Shown here: positions 22,993 to 35,909 of the stretch, piece after piece
Layout of the letters: each line of letters begins with the position of its first letter
Position numbering within the stretch: the first letter of the stretch is position 1
Assembly (NCBI GenBank): GCA_946807835.1
Contig: OX327697.1
Location: 20,408,001-20,472,000 of the forward strand
Source: Ailanthus altissimus
Taxonomy: Eukaryota; Streptophyta; Magnoliopsida; Sapindales; Simaroubaceae
Reading direction: 5' to 3'
Length of the DNA: 64,000 nucleotides
Position numbers and translations under genes: made by a program
Notes under the pieces: model-generated
Seen by the model: only the letters and a program-made list of their open reading frames with translations
Told to the model about the DNA's origin: nothing
Databases searched by the model: none

Positions 22993-25900
22993 TAATAATT
23001 AACTACCGCCAAAAGAATTAATGATTAATATAGCAAAGTTACATTATTGAGACAAAGGATGTGAGAAACGCATATTCAGTTGCTTAAAACATAGAGAAAG
23101 GATAAAGAAGAATTAATGCAGGCATGTGCGTTGTTCAAATTTTCTCGATTAAATATTAGCCAAATGTTAATTATTTTAACAGCTAGATGGAGGCTGATTA
23201 TCAGCCAAATGATTTCTAGTAAGAAGTTGATGTTGGATATGTTAGTGTACGGGTATTGCCCGTTGCACCTAAGGGGGCAAACAAGTTTAAAAGAGAATAC
23301 AGACCTGATAAGAGTCATGCATATGCCTTTTACGAGTCCTCTTCGTAAAAATTAAATAGAAGAAAAGAATAGTTAATAAACAATCATATGTGTCTGGAGG
23401 CAGAGATTGATGTAGATCTGATGCACCCAATTGACTTGACACTCTAAATGAGATTTGTGGAGTGGCATCGCAAGGGAAGTGGATAGGTGAATCTACCTAG
23501 TATTGATGCTAATTGCACATGGTTTCAAATACTCTTATAACATTAACTGGACAACATTGTAAGTATTTCTGATTAAAATTTAATTGTCTTATTTTTTATA
23601 GTGAAATAAAGATAATTTAGCATTACATTCTCATATTACAGTACATCAATAAGTATTTACAATTGATTAAAATCCATCAATGCAAATATCCTTATACATT
23701 ATCTTAAAGATGTATAATAACATATTCATATTTTTTATAAATATTAGTCACAACCTTCAATAACAACTTATATTTTATGATATTATTGATGTTTGTATAA
23801 TACATTTTACTAAAATTTGATTGCTTTTAAGAGTCCTTTTTAGGTTTTTATATAGAGTATAACCATAATGTATCATCCATCAATTAAAACTCCAAGCTAC
23901 TATGATATGCAAGAAAGGACAAACAACACTCTATAATGGTAAAGTAGTGTATCGACGTTGATAAGGTCTATGTGTTTTTATATACAATCACACTTTCTTT
24001 TGGACATTTGCATGATTTTAATATATATGTATTATATATGATATGTTTTAGCCAATTCCAAGACGAGCATTAGGTTACAGTTGAGGTTGACTTTCTAGGT
24101 CGATAGGCATTAAAGGTTATGTTGATGAAGTTCTTAAGGGTAATCTACTAAATGTGTGCATGATGATGTTGTTATATCTTCATTATACCCAATTTTTTGC
24201 TACAACGAGTGATGTAAATTTGAATTTGTTGCCATATAGCATCATGCAGTTAAAGGAATGAGTACTTTAATAAAAAATTTAGAGCGTGATTGCGAGGTTT
24301 TTCTTTGTATATTTATAGAGTATCTAATAGTAGGTCGTACATTTGACTTTAGACCTAAAAGGAGGTCATTTTTTTTAATAGAAAATGGCTATTGATTTGT
24401 GGTATAATGAATTACAATAAATCATTGATATTCATGTATTAGTGAAAGTCCATAATTGCTTATATTCCACTATATGTGTGTTTATGATATTGCAAGTGTA
24501 TGAATGACCAAAGTATAGGGAAAATGCTGCCAAAATTATGATAAAACTATAATAATTATCATAAACAAATGACAATCATCCACGAAAGCAAATTGTTTAA
24601 TAATCATCAAAATACAATTTTGGACATGTCCAAATAAAAAAAATGCCCCATGATCCAAATATAATATAATAATCATCAAAATACATCAAAAATGCAAACT
24701 AAACCAAGACAACTATAGCAACATCATATGCTCGGTATTATTGCAGGATTTTGACATATTGCATTCCTGCTAGGAAACAACTTCCCAACAATAATTTTTC
24801 TCATTCTTGAGCATAATGCCCCATCTGATAGATTAAAGTTAAAATGTGGTATCATAGAGAGAAACTGAAATGGGTTCTATGGTTCAGCAGTATTGTCCTG
24901 CTCATCTAAAGTTTTGAACTTTAATCACGAACTCCTTTTCAATCAGCATGTAAAAATATCTTTCATTGACATCTTCTATATCATTTAACCCATATGTTTC
25001 TCCATCATCAAGATTATCGTCGTCATAAGCATCCTCATCTATTATACTGTCATAACGAACATGAGTTGAGAATTATTGTATCTTAATGGAGAAAATTTGT
25101 AGTCATATATCATGTTGGTTAGGAACACAATATTTGGTATTATTGAGGATGTGCCAATATCATGGTTGCTAATGTTGGTTGAAAACACATTATTTGGTAA
25201 TGTTGGGGATGTGCCACTAATATAGTTACTACCACTTATAGACATAAAGTGGTTATGATAAGCTTGTTGATTCTCAATAGAAGCTTATGAAATCTCATTA
25301 CTAGTAGGGTATTTAAGATCTACATTAACACATAACAGTATCAAACTTCTTCTATTAATTTTCAATAAAAATTTTACATCTTAATCTTTTTTGGATGTCA
25401 ATGGTATATCATTCATTCCCATTGTAAGCACTGAAATTCTCATAATAATACTACACTTATCAAAATTAACTTTAATTCTATAACACATAATGTTATAAAG
25501 TCGTTGACAAGTCACATTTTTGTAGAAACTAACATAGTGATACTTTTGTACCCAACATATCTCTTGGTTATTACTAGAGCTCTCTCACCTTCTCATTAAA
25601 ACATATTAGAAGTAGCCCAATGTCCATAGTACCTATATAAAAAAATAATGGTAAATTAAAAAAATAAAAAATATTTATTCAGTTTATTGGCACAAAAAAA
25701 CCATCGTGCCAATAAACCTTGGCGTGATAAGTAATAACTTATCGCGCCCAACCGCAAAAAGAATCGCTTTTGCAATACAATTTTTTTCTAGTCTTTTGGT
25801 TCTCTTTATTTTAAAACTATGAAACTAATACAATTATATATGCATTCATTTAGACACTACATTAGATTACAAAAATAAATGTTGATCTAAATATTTATAA

Positions 25901-26990
25901 ATATATTTATATCTTTAATAAATTTTAAATTAATACAAAAGACATAAAAATAAATTATAATACAAATAAATACATATCATTCTCACATTTATTGAATAAT
26001 AGGTTTAATGATTGAATTAGAATTCTTAAAATCTCAAAGTGTCTGTGTGTTTTTTTTATAAAAAAAATAATGTGAGTCTTTTATTTTGGAAGTGGGCTCA
26101 TATTTAAGAGAATGGCATTTTTTGTCAATTTATTAAGTCTTTAACTACAAAAGTTAGAAATTTTTACTTTTGGCTAAATTAGATAAGTGCCTTAAAAAAT
26201 AGTTATTTACGAAAATTTTCCTTTCTCTTTTTGCCCTAACCAATGATGAACTTAATAGGTCCTCAAATCAGAGAATTTTGAACTCTGATTTGTGGTCTCT
26301 TATTTTGCTGCCTGAGATATTAAAATGAAGGGAAGCACTTGACCCTCTCTTCTTTATGCCTAAGCAACCATAAACTCAACAACTCCTCGAATTAAAGGAT
26401 TTTAGAATTTGCTTTTTACTCTCTTCTTTCACTGCCTGCACTCGACGTTGCTAATCATCTACAATCTTGGATTAAGAGAGAAGAATTGCAGACTTAGAGT
26501 TTAGTGTTTAGTGTAGACATTTAATCTGTAAATTAATATTCAAAGCTCTTATTGTTTCATTTTTTCCCTTCTCTTCCCCTTCGGTTGAGAGAAAATATTA
26601 GAAATAGACTTGTAGTTTTTTATACACTATCACCCTTTACATGTGCAAATTATTGCTTTATGTTTGTCATTGCTCGATAAATTATTATTTTTTTCATGAT
26701 AAAAACTGAAAATTATAATAAAGTATAAGAATGAAGTGTTACCTTTTTTTTTTTAAATCATGAATAAATGTAATATCATTGAAGAAGTTTTCCAATATTA
26801 GATCTTAGAACTACTGATATAAGAATCAAATAGATTACCGGACTCTACATAAGATAATTATAATATGGTATGCCCGAACTTACTATCTCTCTAAAGGAGA
26901 ACCATGCAATACTATTACTAGGGATCATTCCGATAGTTGAGATCTCAGTCACTATTTTAGAGAGAATTTAACCTTCACGTATAAGGGATA
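22993..26990. other. Decayed repeat DNA, no gene recognised
   Basis: Contains many short interrupted open frames on both strands and an acidic-looking minus-strand remnant near 24900-25245. Nothing is long or conserved enough to name. A stretch near 26600-26760 recurs in diverged form near 35190-35340. Confidence 0.5.
25682..25748. repeat. Two adjacent perfect or near-perfect hairpins
   Basis: GTTTATTGGCAC (25682-25693) pairs perfectly with GTGCCAATAAAC (25706-25717). Three bases later GGCGTGATAAGT (25721-25732) pairs with ACTTATCGCGCC (25737-25748), with one position that would be a G-U pair in RNA. No gene is nearby; it may be part of a transposon. Confidence 0.8.
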
Positions 26991-29004
26991 TGTTGGGTTT
27001 TGTGCTTATGTGTCATCCTATTTTGTATGAATATTTATTATTTAATATTTATAAATCAATATTTATTAAAAATGTTAATATTATTTATTATATGGTAAGA
27101 AGCTTGTTACGTTTCAGAGATTATAGATCTAAATATGTTTAGATCTGATTTAAAAGAGTTTAAATCAATGTTAAAAGTTATAAGTATTAAAAGTTAGCAA
27201 TGCTAAGAGTTAATAGTTATAAGAGTTAAAAAAAATTCTAATAGTTAGAACCTTGTCTGAAATGGAACAATGACCTAGGAATATATTAGTAATGATATAG
27301 TTACAAGGAGTTACAAATGGTGCTAAGAAATGTCATTATGCAGTATGTTATTGAACACCTCATTCTTGATCTACTTTTCTCAATGTGGATCGATCGATGA
27401 ATCCTTTGTCAATCAATATATATTTATATCTAGATGGTCTAGATAGTTAGTCTTAGTAAACTATGAGTTTAGTGAAAGATCATATAAAGAAGTAGGTATT
27501 CAGTAAGGATTAGGTACTAAATAGACTCACGAGTATCTCTAATAGACATTTCATAAAGCCATCAATGGCATGTCTTCTCGAGTTGAGTAGTATTTATGGT
27601 TCTTTGACCTAAGATCACGGTGGGCTTATAAGTGATTCATCATATTTTGATTTTACACATGTCAGAGACCTTTCATAGTCTGACCGCTGGGTGTTACTAG
27701 ATATGGTCCGATACTCATAAAGTCCAATGTGCGTAAATATATAATTTGTCAACTCATATGGGTGAGTTAATTACCTTAATGTTCCGATATTGTATTTCAA
27801 AAGGTCTTATGGTCATAGGCAATAAACCCAAAAAAAAGAATTTTTCATAGAATAAACAATATTGTAAAAGTATTTGTAGATATCATTTATAGAAATACAA
27901 ATTTGGAGATAAGTTTATAGTCGAGCAAATAGAGATTTGACAGTGAAGATCTATATCTCTACTCTGCCAAGATATAGGTGACGAAAAGATTATACAAAGA
28001 TGGTTACCATCAACTTGTATGGTCCAACGCAGTACTTTGTAATATCCATAGCGTGTGTGTAAGGGATCATTTACGGACGTATGGAGAAGTTCTATATGAC
28101 AAACTAGACATGGACCTAGAGAGTCTCATAATATAAAGTATACTTATTAAGTATTGGGGTAGCAAACTCAATCGAAGAGTTTGATCCAAAAAAATTATAG
28201 ATGCGCTAGATTTATTTTTAGGACCTCTCGAATTGGATGTGTCAAAATCTAACTGCAAGAATTTAACACATTACTAAGCCTTAAAGGATAAGCTTTGGTA
28301 TAGTACTTGAACAAGTGTTGGACACTTATCATGTACTTAATTATTTTAAGAATGCTTAATGGTTAAGTATTGATGTAAGATTTTGACAAGTGTTAGACAC
28401 TAGTCATGAACTTAATTGTTTTATTAAAGCTTATTGGAATAAACTTTGAATAAGTCCTTGGACAATTGTCTCTTTTACATTGGTCTTGTTGTTTTAATAA
28501 AACTTATTAGATAAGCTTTATTTATGGAAAAGGACACATTATTTAAAATGGTGATAAGTGTACATTTGATAACTTAAAAATAATTAAAAGCTTAAGAGAT
28601 ATTTTATTAAAGGCTTGGGAATGTGTTAATCCATATTAAAGGAAATAAGATAAAAAAAATAGTTTTTAACTTTTCTCATTCATGTAAAAAGGTAAAATAT
28701 ATATGTAAAAGGTGGACAAAAAAGTTTTGTTTTATTATCTTTAGGAGAGGAGAATTAACAAATGTTGCTTTTTTCTTCCAAGTCCCTTTTTCTCACTTGA
28801 AAATTGAAAGAGACTAAAGTAAGAGTTGTTTGAAAAATCCTGTAAAATAAAAGCTACAATTCTAGCATTCCAAGCCTATTAAGTTGGAATTTAAAATTGT
28901 CAAAGAGAGCACTTTAAGGTGAGCTCATGTTTGGAAACTTCTTTCAAAATCTTCCAAAGTAATTTCTAATCTTGTTAGAGTAATAAGATTGAAAATTCAA
29001 GAGA

Positions 29005-29837
29005 GATTGGGTAGGCAACCTAAAAAGTAGGTGTGAATCGAGTATTTAAAATTTAATACTTTAAAATAAATAATTTATGCAATTACCAATAATTTAAACA
29101 AATTAAAGCAAGTAATTGCAGTAAATAAGAGAGCAAGGAAAGAGAAAACTGACACCTAGATTTTTATATAATTCGACCCTTCACACGGCTTACGTTCATG
29201 ACTCAAGCAACTGCTTGAGGATTCTACTAGATCGATCTATCTTTCATGATCCTTTGATTAACTTTCTATGTGTTAATCAAACCTTTTTACAAATTGGCTT
29301 TCCTGGATACCAATTAGACCCTCATTAGTTTCCCAGGTATTAATCAAACCCTGAATAGTTTTTCAAGTACTAATCAAACCCTCATAGTAAGTTGACTTTA
29401 TTAGGTACCAACTAAACCTTAACAAAGATTGATTTTGGGTTCAATCACTCCTATACATTTAGAACTCTTTCATAAAGTATATACAACAATTAAGGCTCAT
29501 GGTGAGTATTACAATTGATATAAAGATTATCAAGCTCTCTCACACCTTTTAATGTTGAATAAAGCTTCTATTTATAGTTGAAAGAGTAAAATAGTTATTG
29601 CTACAATTCTCTGACCTTTGCTATAGTAATCTGATTATTGCACAATGATTTAACCATTATAGAATAGTGGCCGTTGCTATAACTATACACAATACGCGCT
29701 ACAGTGATCCAAAAGTTTTGAACATTTTTCATTTTAATCCATTTTCATAAACTTTCAAAACCTTACACTTTAGTCCAAAATAATTATTTCTCAATTGTTT
29801 GAAATCATCAAAAACTCTAATGATTTCTAAGCCAACA
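29005..29837 (-). mobile_element. Solo-LTR-like insertion nested in the long LTR, minus strand
   Basis: On the minus strand the sequence begins TGTTGGCTTAG (right edge 29837) and ends near CCTACCCA (left edge about 29008). A minus-strand CTATAAATAG box lies near 29570. Its length (about 830 bp) equals the excess of the host LTR over its relative at 38233-40395. The target duplication is not clear, so the left edge is approximate. Confidence 0.5.
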
Positions 29838-30144
29838 AAGACTTCTATTAAGTGTGTGTTTGTTGAATAACAAATTAGATTTCTTTCCGCTGCTTTATTT
29901 ATGTATATGACATACAAGTTTTGTAATTTAATAAATACTATTCACATGCAAGCCCTCTAATGAATTAGCATACTAATAAATGGTATCAAAGTATGCTTGT
30001 GTACTTTTATAGGTATATTAGAGTGCTTTTTGGCTGTTTGGGATGCCTAAGAACAATAATTAGTGCATTTTCAAGTGTTAAAACTGTAGAACCAAGTCTT
30101 TGTTCAAAGAGGCCTAAGGCGTTTCATGGCTATTGCAAGGGTGT

Positions 30145-30268
30145 TCATATATTTGGATGAATATTGGGGCATTAATGTACAACACTGTGATGTTCAAGAC
30201 ATATACTCATATATTTGGATGAATATTGGGGCATTAATGTACAACACTGTGATGTTCAAGACATATAC
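30145..30268 (+). repeat. Perfect tandem duplication, 62-bp unit
   Basis: Bases 30145-30206 recur immediately after as 30207-30268 with no difference seen. It lies in the leader of the decayed copia element. The identity shows the duplication is much younger than the element. Confidence 0.9.
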
Positions 30269-31077
30269 TCCATTTTACATTCTTTTGTATGTGATGTTTA
30301 TATAATGTCATATAACTATTATATAATTGCATTATAAATTATGATCATTTGATTGTGCTATTAACCACAATGAGAGCCCTACTAGTGAGGGTTAGTTGTA
30401 CTTACACAAAATAAATGTATGATTGAAAATCACATCCTCGTGAGATGCGGATAAGTGTTTGAAAATCTCTTTCAATCAAAATAAATAGTATTTTATTATG
30501 AGATAATATTATATAATGGTTCGTCTTGTTAATACAATGCTAAACGGATTATCTCAATTTTTTCCAATATTACAAAAGTGCGAAGGATTGGTTAGTGTGA
30601 TTTGGACTATGCCGGTTAAATATGAGATGAGACAAATATAAGTGAACGTATTATTCAAGATCGCTAAAGTGTTAGGGTAGTATCAGTGACTTATATTTGA
30701 TCATTGACAAGTTAATATAGAATACACTTACCCAAAATCACTAAAGTGTGTAGATAATATGTATTTAGGATCAGTGGTAAGAGTTGCAAGAGATAAAATT
30801 AATAAGAGTTGTCTACTTTTTAAGTTTACAAAGGCCAAGATCGATAAAGTGTGAGGCTGAAGTAAAATGCCAATGGGATCTATTTCTCACTGTATAGTTT
30901 AAAGTATTTAAACTATAATTTTTCCATTGGTGAAATTAAAGGGATTATGTAAAACAGTGGGAGGGAGTTTTTAGATTAAAAAAATATATAAATGTTGTAC
31001 TCATGATTTAAAACATTAAGCATTAACGTTTGAAATGTTCAAATAACATCTTTTCTTTTGTCTTGTAAAGATAAATG

Positions 31078-32199
31078 GCTTCAAGTAACCCATTGGGCGT
31101 ATACTTGATGTACACTAACTCAATGGTGCCGAGAACTATGTTGACTGACTTATGAATCTCAAAATAGTTTTAGATTTAGAAAATCTTGGGTATGTTATTG
31201 ATTAGACCTTACACCAAGGTGTTTCTGATGATGCCACTTTAAAGAATAGAGAGACATATCAAAAATGGATGGATGACAATTTGAAAGTTAAATCTTATAT
31301 TTTCACCTCAATGCTTATGAAGCTTCAAGAAGAGTATGTCCATATGGACAGTGATAGCAGTATCACGCTTCATTTAGAGTTATTTGGCAATAGACCACAA
31401 GTTGAAATATATTGGGTTACCAAATCCCTTGTTCAAGCTAGACTTCTAAAAGACAATCCTATCAGTCCCTATGTCCTCAAGCTTATTGGATATACTGATA
31501 GGTTGAAGACTATGGATATAATTCTGAATAATTCTTTAGGGAATAATTTGATTCTCTAGTCGCTTTTGGGTTATTCGTACAGTTCATCATGAACTTTAAT
31601 ATGCAAGAATTAATTTCCACTTATACTGAGCTGCATAAAATGCTAAAGACAGCTCATGAAGATATGAATAAAGGATGTATAACCCTCTATATTCAGGGTG
31701 TTTCATCTTCTATCTCAAAGGCTTATGGGAAGCTTAAAGGGAAGAAGAAAAATAAAGTGAAGCAGACACCTATCATGGTCCTTAAAAGTGACCTATATCC
31801 AAGCCACAGAAGAAAGGTAAAGACAAAGAAAAGTGTTTCTATTGCGGCGATAATGAGCAATGGAAGCGTAATTGCCCAAGGTACTTTGCCATTATCAAGA
31901 AGGATCCATCAGGTATATGCTTACTGATCATTGACATGTCTTTAGCATTTTATGCTAGTTCAGGTTAGGTGTTGAATACCGTTTGTCATTCTCACATCTA
32001 TAATGTGTTACAAGGTATGAGTGATATTAGATTGTTGCAACTAGGAGAACTACAGCTTTATGTTAGAAATGAAGATTTTTTACAGGTCGAAGTAATTGAA
32101 CATTTTGAATTACTTCTTCCCTGTAATAGAACAATTATATTGTATAACTATTATTTTGTACCAAATATTATCAAGCTTATTTTAATTACTTATTCTTGA
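31078..32199 (+). pseudogene. Copia gag and protease remains
   Basis: Starts with a MASSNPLG-like gag N-terminus. Continuous gag-like reading (for example NLKIVLDLENLGYVID, ETYQKWMDDN) is interrupted by TGA near 31149, TAG near 31203 and TAG at 31557. A CX2CX4-X-X4C zinc knuckle near 31835 (CFYCGDNEQWKRNC) has glutamine in place of the histidine. A protease-like region follows (about 31960-32199), in which the catalytic DTG is replaced by NTV. Reading-frame changes are also needed. A dead fragment. Confidence 0.75.
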
Positions 32200-32639
32200 G
32201 CATATTGAGATAAACTTGTATTAGTTGAATTTTTTGCTTAGTGATACTCATGCTTAAGTAGTATACCACAGTCTCGAAAATCAATACTCTATAACTTACT
32301 TAATTACTACTTGAAGTAAAATCCTAAGAATCACATAAATAGAAAAATCACATTATGTCATCTTTAGACCGATTTAGCCTTTCTGAGCCTACCTTATATG
32401 TACATTTATCTCTAGTTATCTCATTTAAGCCTAATTACTCTTTTTTTTTTTTGTTTAACCACATTGCAAACTGTAAGACTTAAAGTTTATTTATCCTAAA
32501 ATCTACCAGAAGCACCATAAAATTTACGTTTACTTAGAAATAATTTAAGAGAAAAAAATTGTTGTATATGTGAAAAGGGTAATGTAAGAAAAAGAAATAT
32601 GTCTTAAAGATGCATATCAATCTAAATTTAAGGGTATAC

Positions 32640-32677
<38 letters not shown>

Positions 32678-33343
32678 GGGGGGGGAAGGAGGGAGAAAGG
32701 GAAAATTGTTTAAATGTATAAATACTCCTAGCTTGAGAAAAAGAAGAAATTCTTTATAAAAGTAATTAAAAGAAATATGAGACTATCATAAGTTTTGGGG
32801 AAAAGATAAATCAATGAGAAAAGATCAAGAAGTTCTAAGTAAAGTTAAGTGTTCATTGTGTGATTTGCGCTTCATATATATCTTTATAGCTCAGCTTGAC
32901 CTTAGCCTTACATTACAAGCTAAATAAAGTCCTAAATAGATTCTTAAACATATGTATTTCTACATTAGTGGAGAGTAGTATGAACAGTAAGTTTATGTAG
33001 TGTTATTATTGAAAATATGACAGACGTCATTTTTATGTATTTTCTTAAGTATTGAGTAAATTTATGTTCTATTTGACTATTTACTTACTTATTACACACA
33101 CATACATATAAGTGATCAATTATAGGGTGAAAAATGACTTGTTGAATGGTATAAGGATTATTGAAAGTTATTTATCGATTTTGAAAAGACTTGTACCATT
33201 TACACGGCTTTTGAGACATTAAGGATGATCATCTAATCAACTGATGCTTGTTTAGTATGTTTTTATTTAAAGTCAATAATAAGTTGTAATTATTTGTTCT
33301 TGTTTTCCTTAAGGACGAGTAAAGTCTTAAGTTTTGGGGTATT
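32200..33343 (+). mobile_element. Probable internal 3' part of a gypsy-type element
   Basis: No coding sequence is recognisable. The stretch leads into GGACGAGTAAAGTCTTAAGTTTTGGGGTAT, cited here only as positions 33313-33342; the purine run GTTTTGGGG before an LTR starting TGATAAG is typical of plant gypsy 3' ends. It includes the AT/GA/G microsatellite at about 32637-32690. Confidence 0.5.
32637..32690 (+). repeat. Compound microsatellite (AT)n(AG)nGn
   Basis: About 30 bp of AT repeats pass into AG repeats and then a G-rich run. Simple low-complexity sequence. Confidence 0.9.
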
Positions 33344-34580
33344 TGATAAGTGTTAATTAGATTTAATATTTTCATCTTCCAAGTTTAATATTTATTCGTT
33401 GAAATTAAAATTATTTAGTTTTTTATACATTTTATTGTTATTTTGTAGGTTTGGAGTCAATGGAATAAATAAGGATGAAATTTTGAATAAAATAAGGCAA
33501 AAACATCAACATGCTACAGTATTTTAGCTACAGTAACATGCTACAGTATTTTAGCTATAGTGCCCAGCGCTCAGAATTTAGCACCACGGCGCTACGTGAA
33601 TAGTTTTACGAGAATAATAATCCTAAAGTGATTTGTATTTGATGTTTTACCCTGATTTGAAGACATAAAATCTATACATAGAATATAAAAAAATCTAATT
33701 AAAAAAATAAAAAATGAGAGAGAAAGAGCAATTTTTGGAGGATCAAAAAGGTTAGAAGATTGAAGATTACAGAAAAATTAGTTTTATCTCTTCGACTCTT
33801 TATCTTTCTAGTTTTATATTATTTTCACCATGTTATTCTTGATAAGCTCTAGAACTTTTTATTTCACCATAACCTAAGTTTTTATTTTTAATATTAGACT
33901 TTTGAACCTATTATATAGTTAGATTTTGTTAATTCTTAGTTTATGAACTTAGGATATACAATTGATTCATTCCATCTTATGTTTATTGATTTTATTATAT
34001 CTTACCAATATCTTGAATGATTGAAGAACCATGATAAACTTAACAAAGGGATTCATATGTTTAGCCTTAGATAGTTTGATGCATGATCATAGGGTAATAA
34101 CTATGAGTTCCATGAAAGATAAACATATACCTAGATAGCATGTATGATTTGATTTAGACTTTGTCTTAATGAATTACACTCTTTTTTTATTACCATAGAC
34201 ATATAGGTATTTGTTAGACTGCGTAATATAGTCACTCAACCATAGAGGCTTGTGATGAGATTAGAGTCTAATTAATCAATTCGTATTAAAGGATTAATTA
34301 AAAAATTAATGAATCCAATAAAATACTAGGGGATGAGTCAAAACCCTGGATTCTTATCAATTAATGAATTTAACTCTTTGTTTATTTGTTGTTTATGTTT
34401 AGTTTAATTGATAGAACTAGGGTAATTAATTGAACTTTATATTTTAGTTTTTTTAAATAAAAGTAAAGTAATTATAATTTTAGTACTTGATTGAAAGAAT
34501 TAGATCACGGTTTCTATGGGAATAATATCTGAATTTAAAATTCTATATTACTTGATACGATAGTGTGCAATTGCACTAGA
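33344..34580 (+). mobile_element. Gypsy-type 3' LTR
   Basis: Starts TGATAAGTGTTAATTAG right after a polypurine-like tract and ends near GTGTGCAATTGCAC. The layout matches the LTR at 21623-22482 (same start type, TTGTAGGTTT block early, a run of decayed A/T-rich text, terminal GTGCA-like end), but the two are diverged. It holds an internal direct duplication, CATGCTACAGTATTTTAGCT, repeated near 33509 and 33537. Confidence 0.55.
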
Positions 34581-35900
34581 CTATTATAACACCAATTAAT
34601 TTTCTTGACCAATGCTGGTTGCAGAGGCAGCGGGCTACAGGAACCATCCAGAGAAGAGTAGGGCGGTGGCAACTGGCGAATAGATCAAAAAAATAGTGTT
34701 GAGCACGGTTGGAAAAGTTAGATCTGCAAAGGCGACAAGTTTGGCTGAAGTTGATGAAACCCGTCATCAGTTGATCTGTCTAGTTAAGTGGAGGATTCGA
34801 TACTGTAAGCTCGGGCTGGCCACAAAATCTTGCAAGAAAACCTAGAGGAACTAAATGGCAAACAAAGAAAAACAAAAAAACAAAAAAGAAAATGGAGAAA
34901 AACAAAAAAAAAACTAAAGAAAAAGAACAAAAGGCCATCAGAGAGCAGAGATTAGAGACAAGGGAGAGAGGCAAGCTAGTTGTCTTTGAAGAGTTGAGAA
35001 AGTTTCTTTTTAATTTTAGGGTTTTTAAAAAGAGGATCCTACGAAATGATCTCGAATGAAGTGTTACATTACTCTATTATTTATAGTCATTATGGAGTAG
35101 AGTGGTGATAGTTAATTTTTTTTTTTTTTTTTTGGATATATCTGTTTGTTACTTAAGAATAGAGTAATTTTTGGTATGTAAAAGTTTTATTTACTATGCT
35201 CTCTATTTTACACTATTCTCTTTACATGTGCAGACTATTGCACTATGTTTGTTGTTGCTCTGTAATTTGTTTTCTTCTTCTTGATAGAAACTGAAAAATT
35301 TATTAGAAGTATTAGAATGAAATTTCACCTTTCTTTGTTGTTCATAGTTGTTAAGTTGTCGAACGGTGATAGTTTTATTTTTTTTTTCCTTTTCAAGTAC
35401 ATCAATTTGTTACTCAAAGAATAAAGCAATTTTTAGTATGTATTAAGTTTTACATCAATTAGTTCTTGCATATTTTCTTCATGGTTGAAGTATTTACAAA
35501 ACTTTGGTCGAGAAGGATAAGAGTTATCATGTCAAAGGTCTAAGTGTTAATGTAGGACATGTCACCATTAGTGTCCATTGCATTAATAGTATCATATGGT
35601 ATCAAAATATTGCTTCACTAAAATGCATTTTCTACTAAGAAGCAAAAGTGGTTACATTATTAAGTTATTTAGGTTACCAAGTTATTATTCTATTCTATTG
35701 CATCAAGAAATTAATCATGTCACAGTTTTCTATTTTTTGCTTTTCTCCTTGTGTTGTAAAGTATTAATAAAATATCTAAATCTCAGATGAAAATAAAGAC
35801 CTTTGACCATTTGAGAGGGAAGAGTGGAACTTCCAATTTATCTACCACTCTATCCATTATCAGAACTTGCTTAACTAAAGAGTGGCTTTCATATTTCATA
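34581..35900. other. Mixed repeat fragments, possible minus-strand retroelement leader
   Basis: 34590-34980 is GC-richer and A-rich by turns. Read on the minus strand it follows a CTATAAATAATAG box near 35085, so it could be the LTR end and leader of an unidentified retroelement; no domain is recognisable. Two related blocks near 35109-35200 and 35360-35460 form a degenerate direct repeat (GGTGATAGTT, T-run, TTTGTTACT..AAGAATA). Confidence 0.4.
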
Positions 35901-35909
35901 GTTCTTGCA

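Larger units (their letters stand above)
26991..32199 (+). mobile_element. Decayed copia-type retrotransposon with a very long 5' LTR
   Basis: A 5' LTR (26991 to about 29980) starts TGTTGGG. It aligns from end to end, at low identity, with the solo LTR at 38233-40395, apart from a nested insertion of about 830 bp. TGGTATCAAAG at 29981 is the expected copia primer binding site with a change. A leader of about 1.1 kb follows, then degraded gag and protease (31078-32199). Integrase, RT, RNase H and the 3' LTR are absent; gypsy-type sequence follows instead. Confidence 0.65.

Noticed and set aside
24900..25245. Minus-strand acidic open reading as a possible transposase
   Set aside because: Too short and interrupted, with no catalytic motif visible.
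34576..34974. Minus-strand open frames at 34576-34767 and 34780-34974
   Set aside because: One is low-complexity phenylalanine-rich from an A-rich tract, the other has no recognisable domain. Treated as probable retroelement leader.
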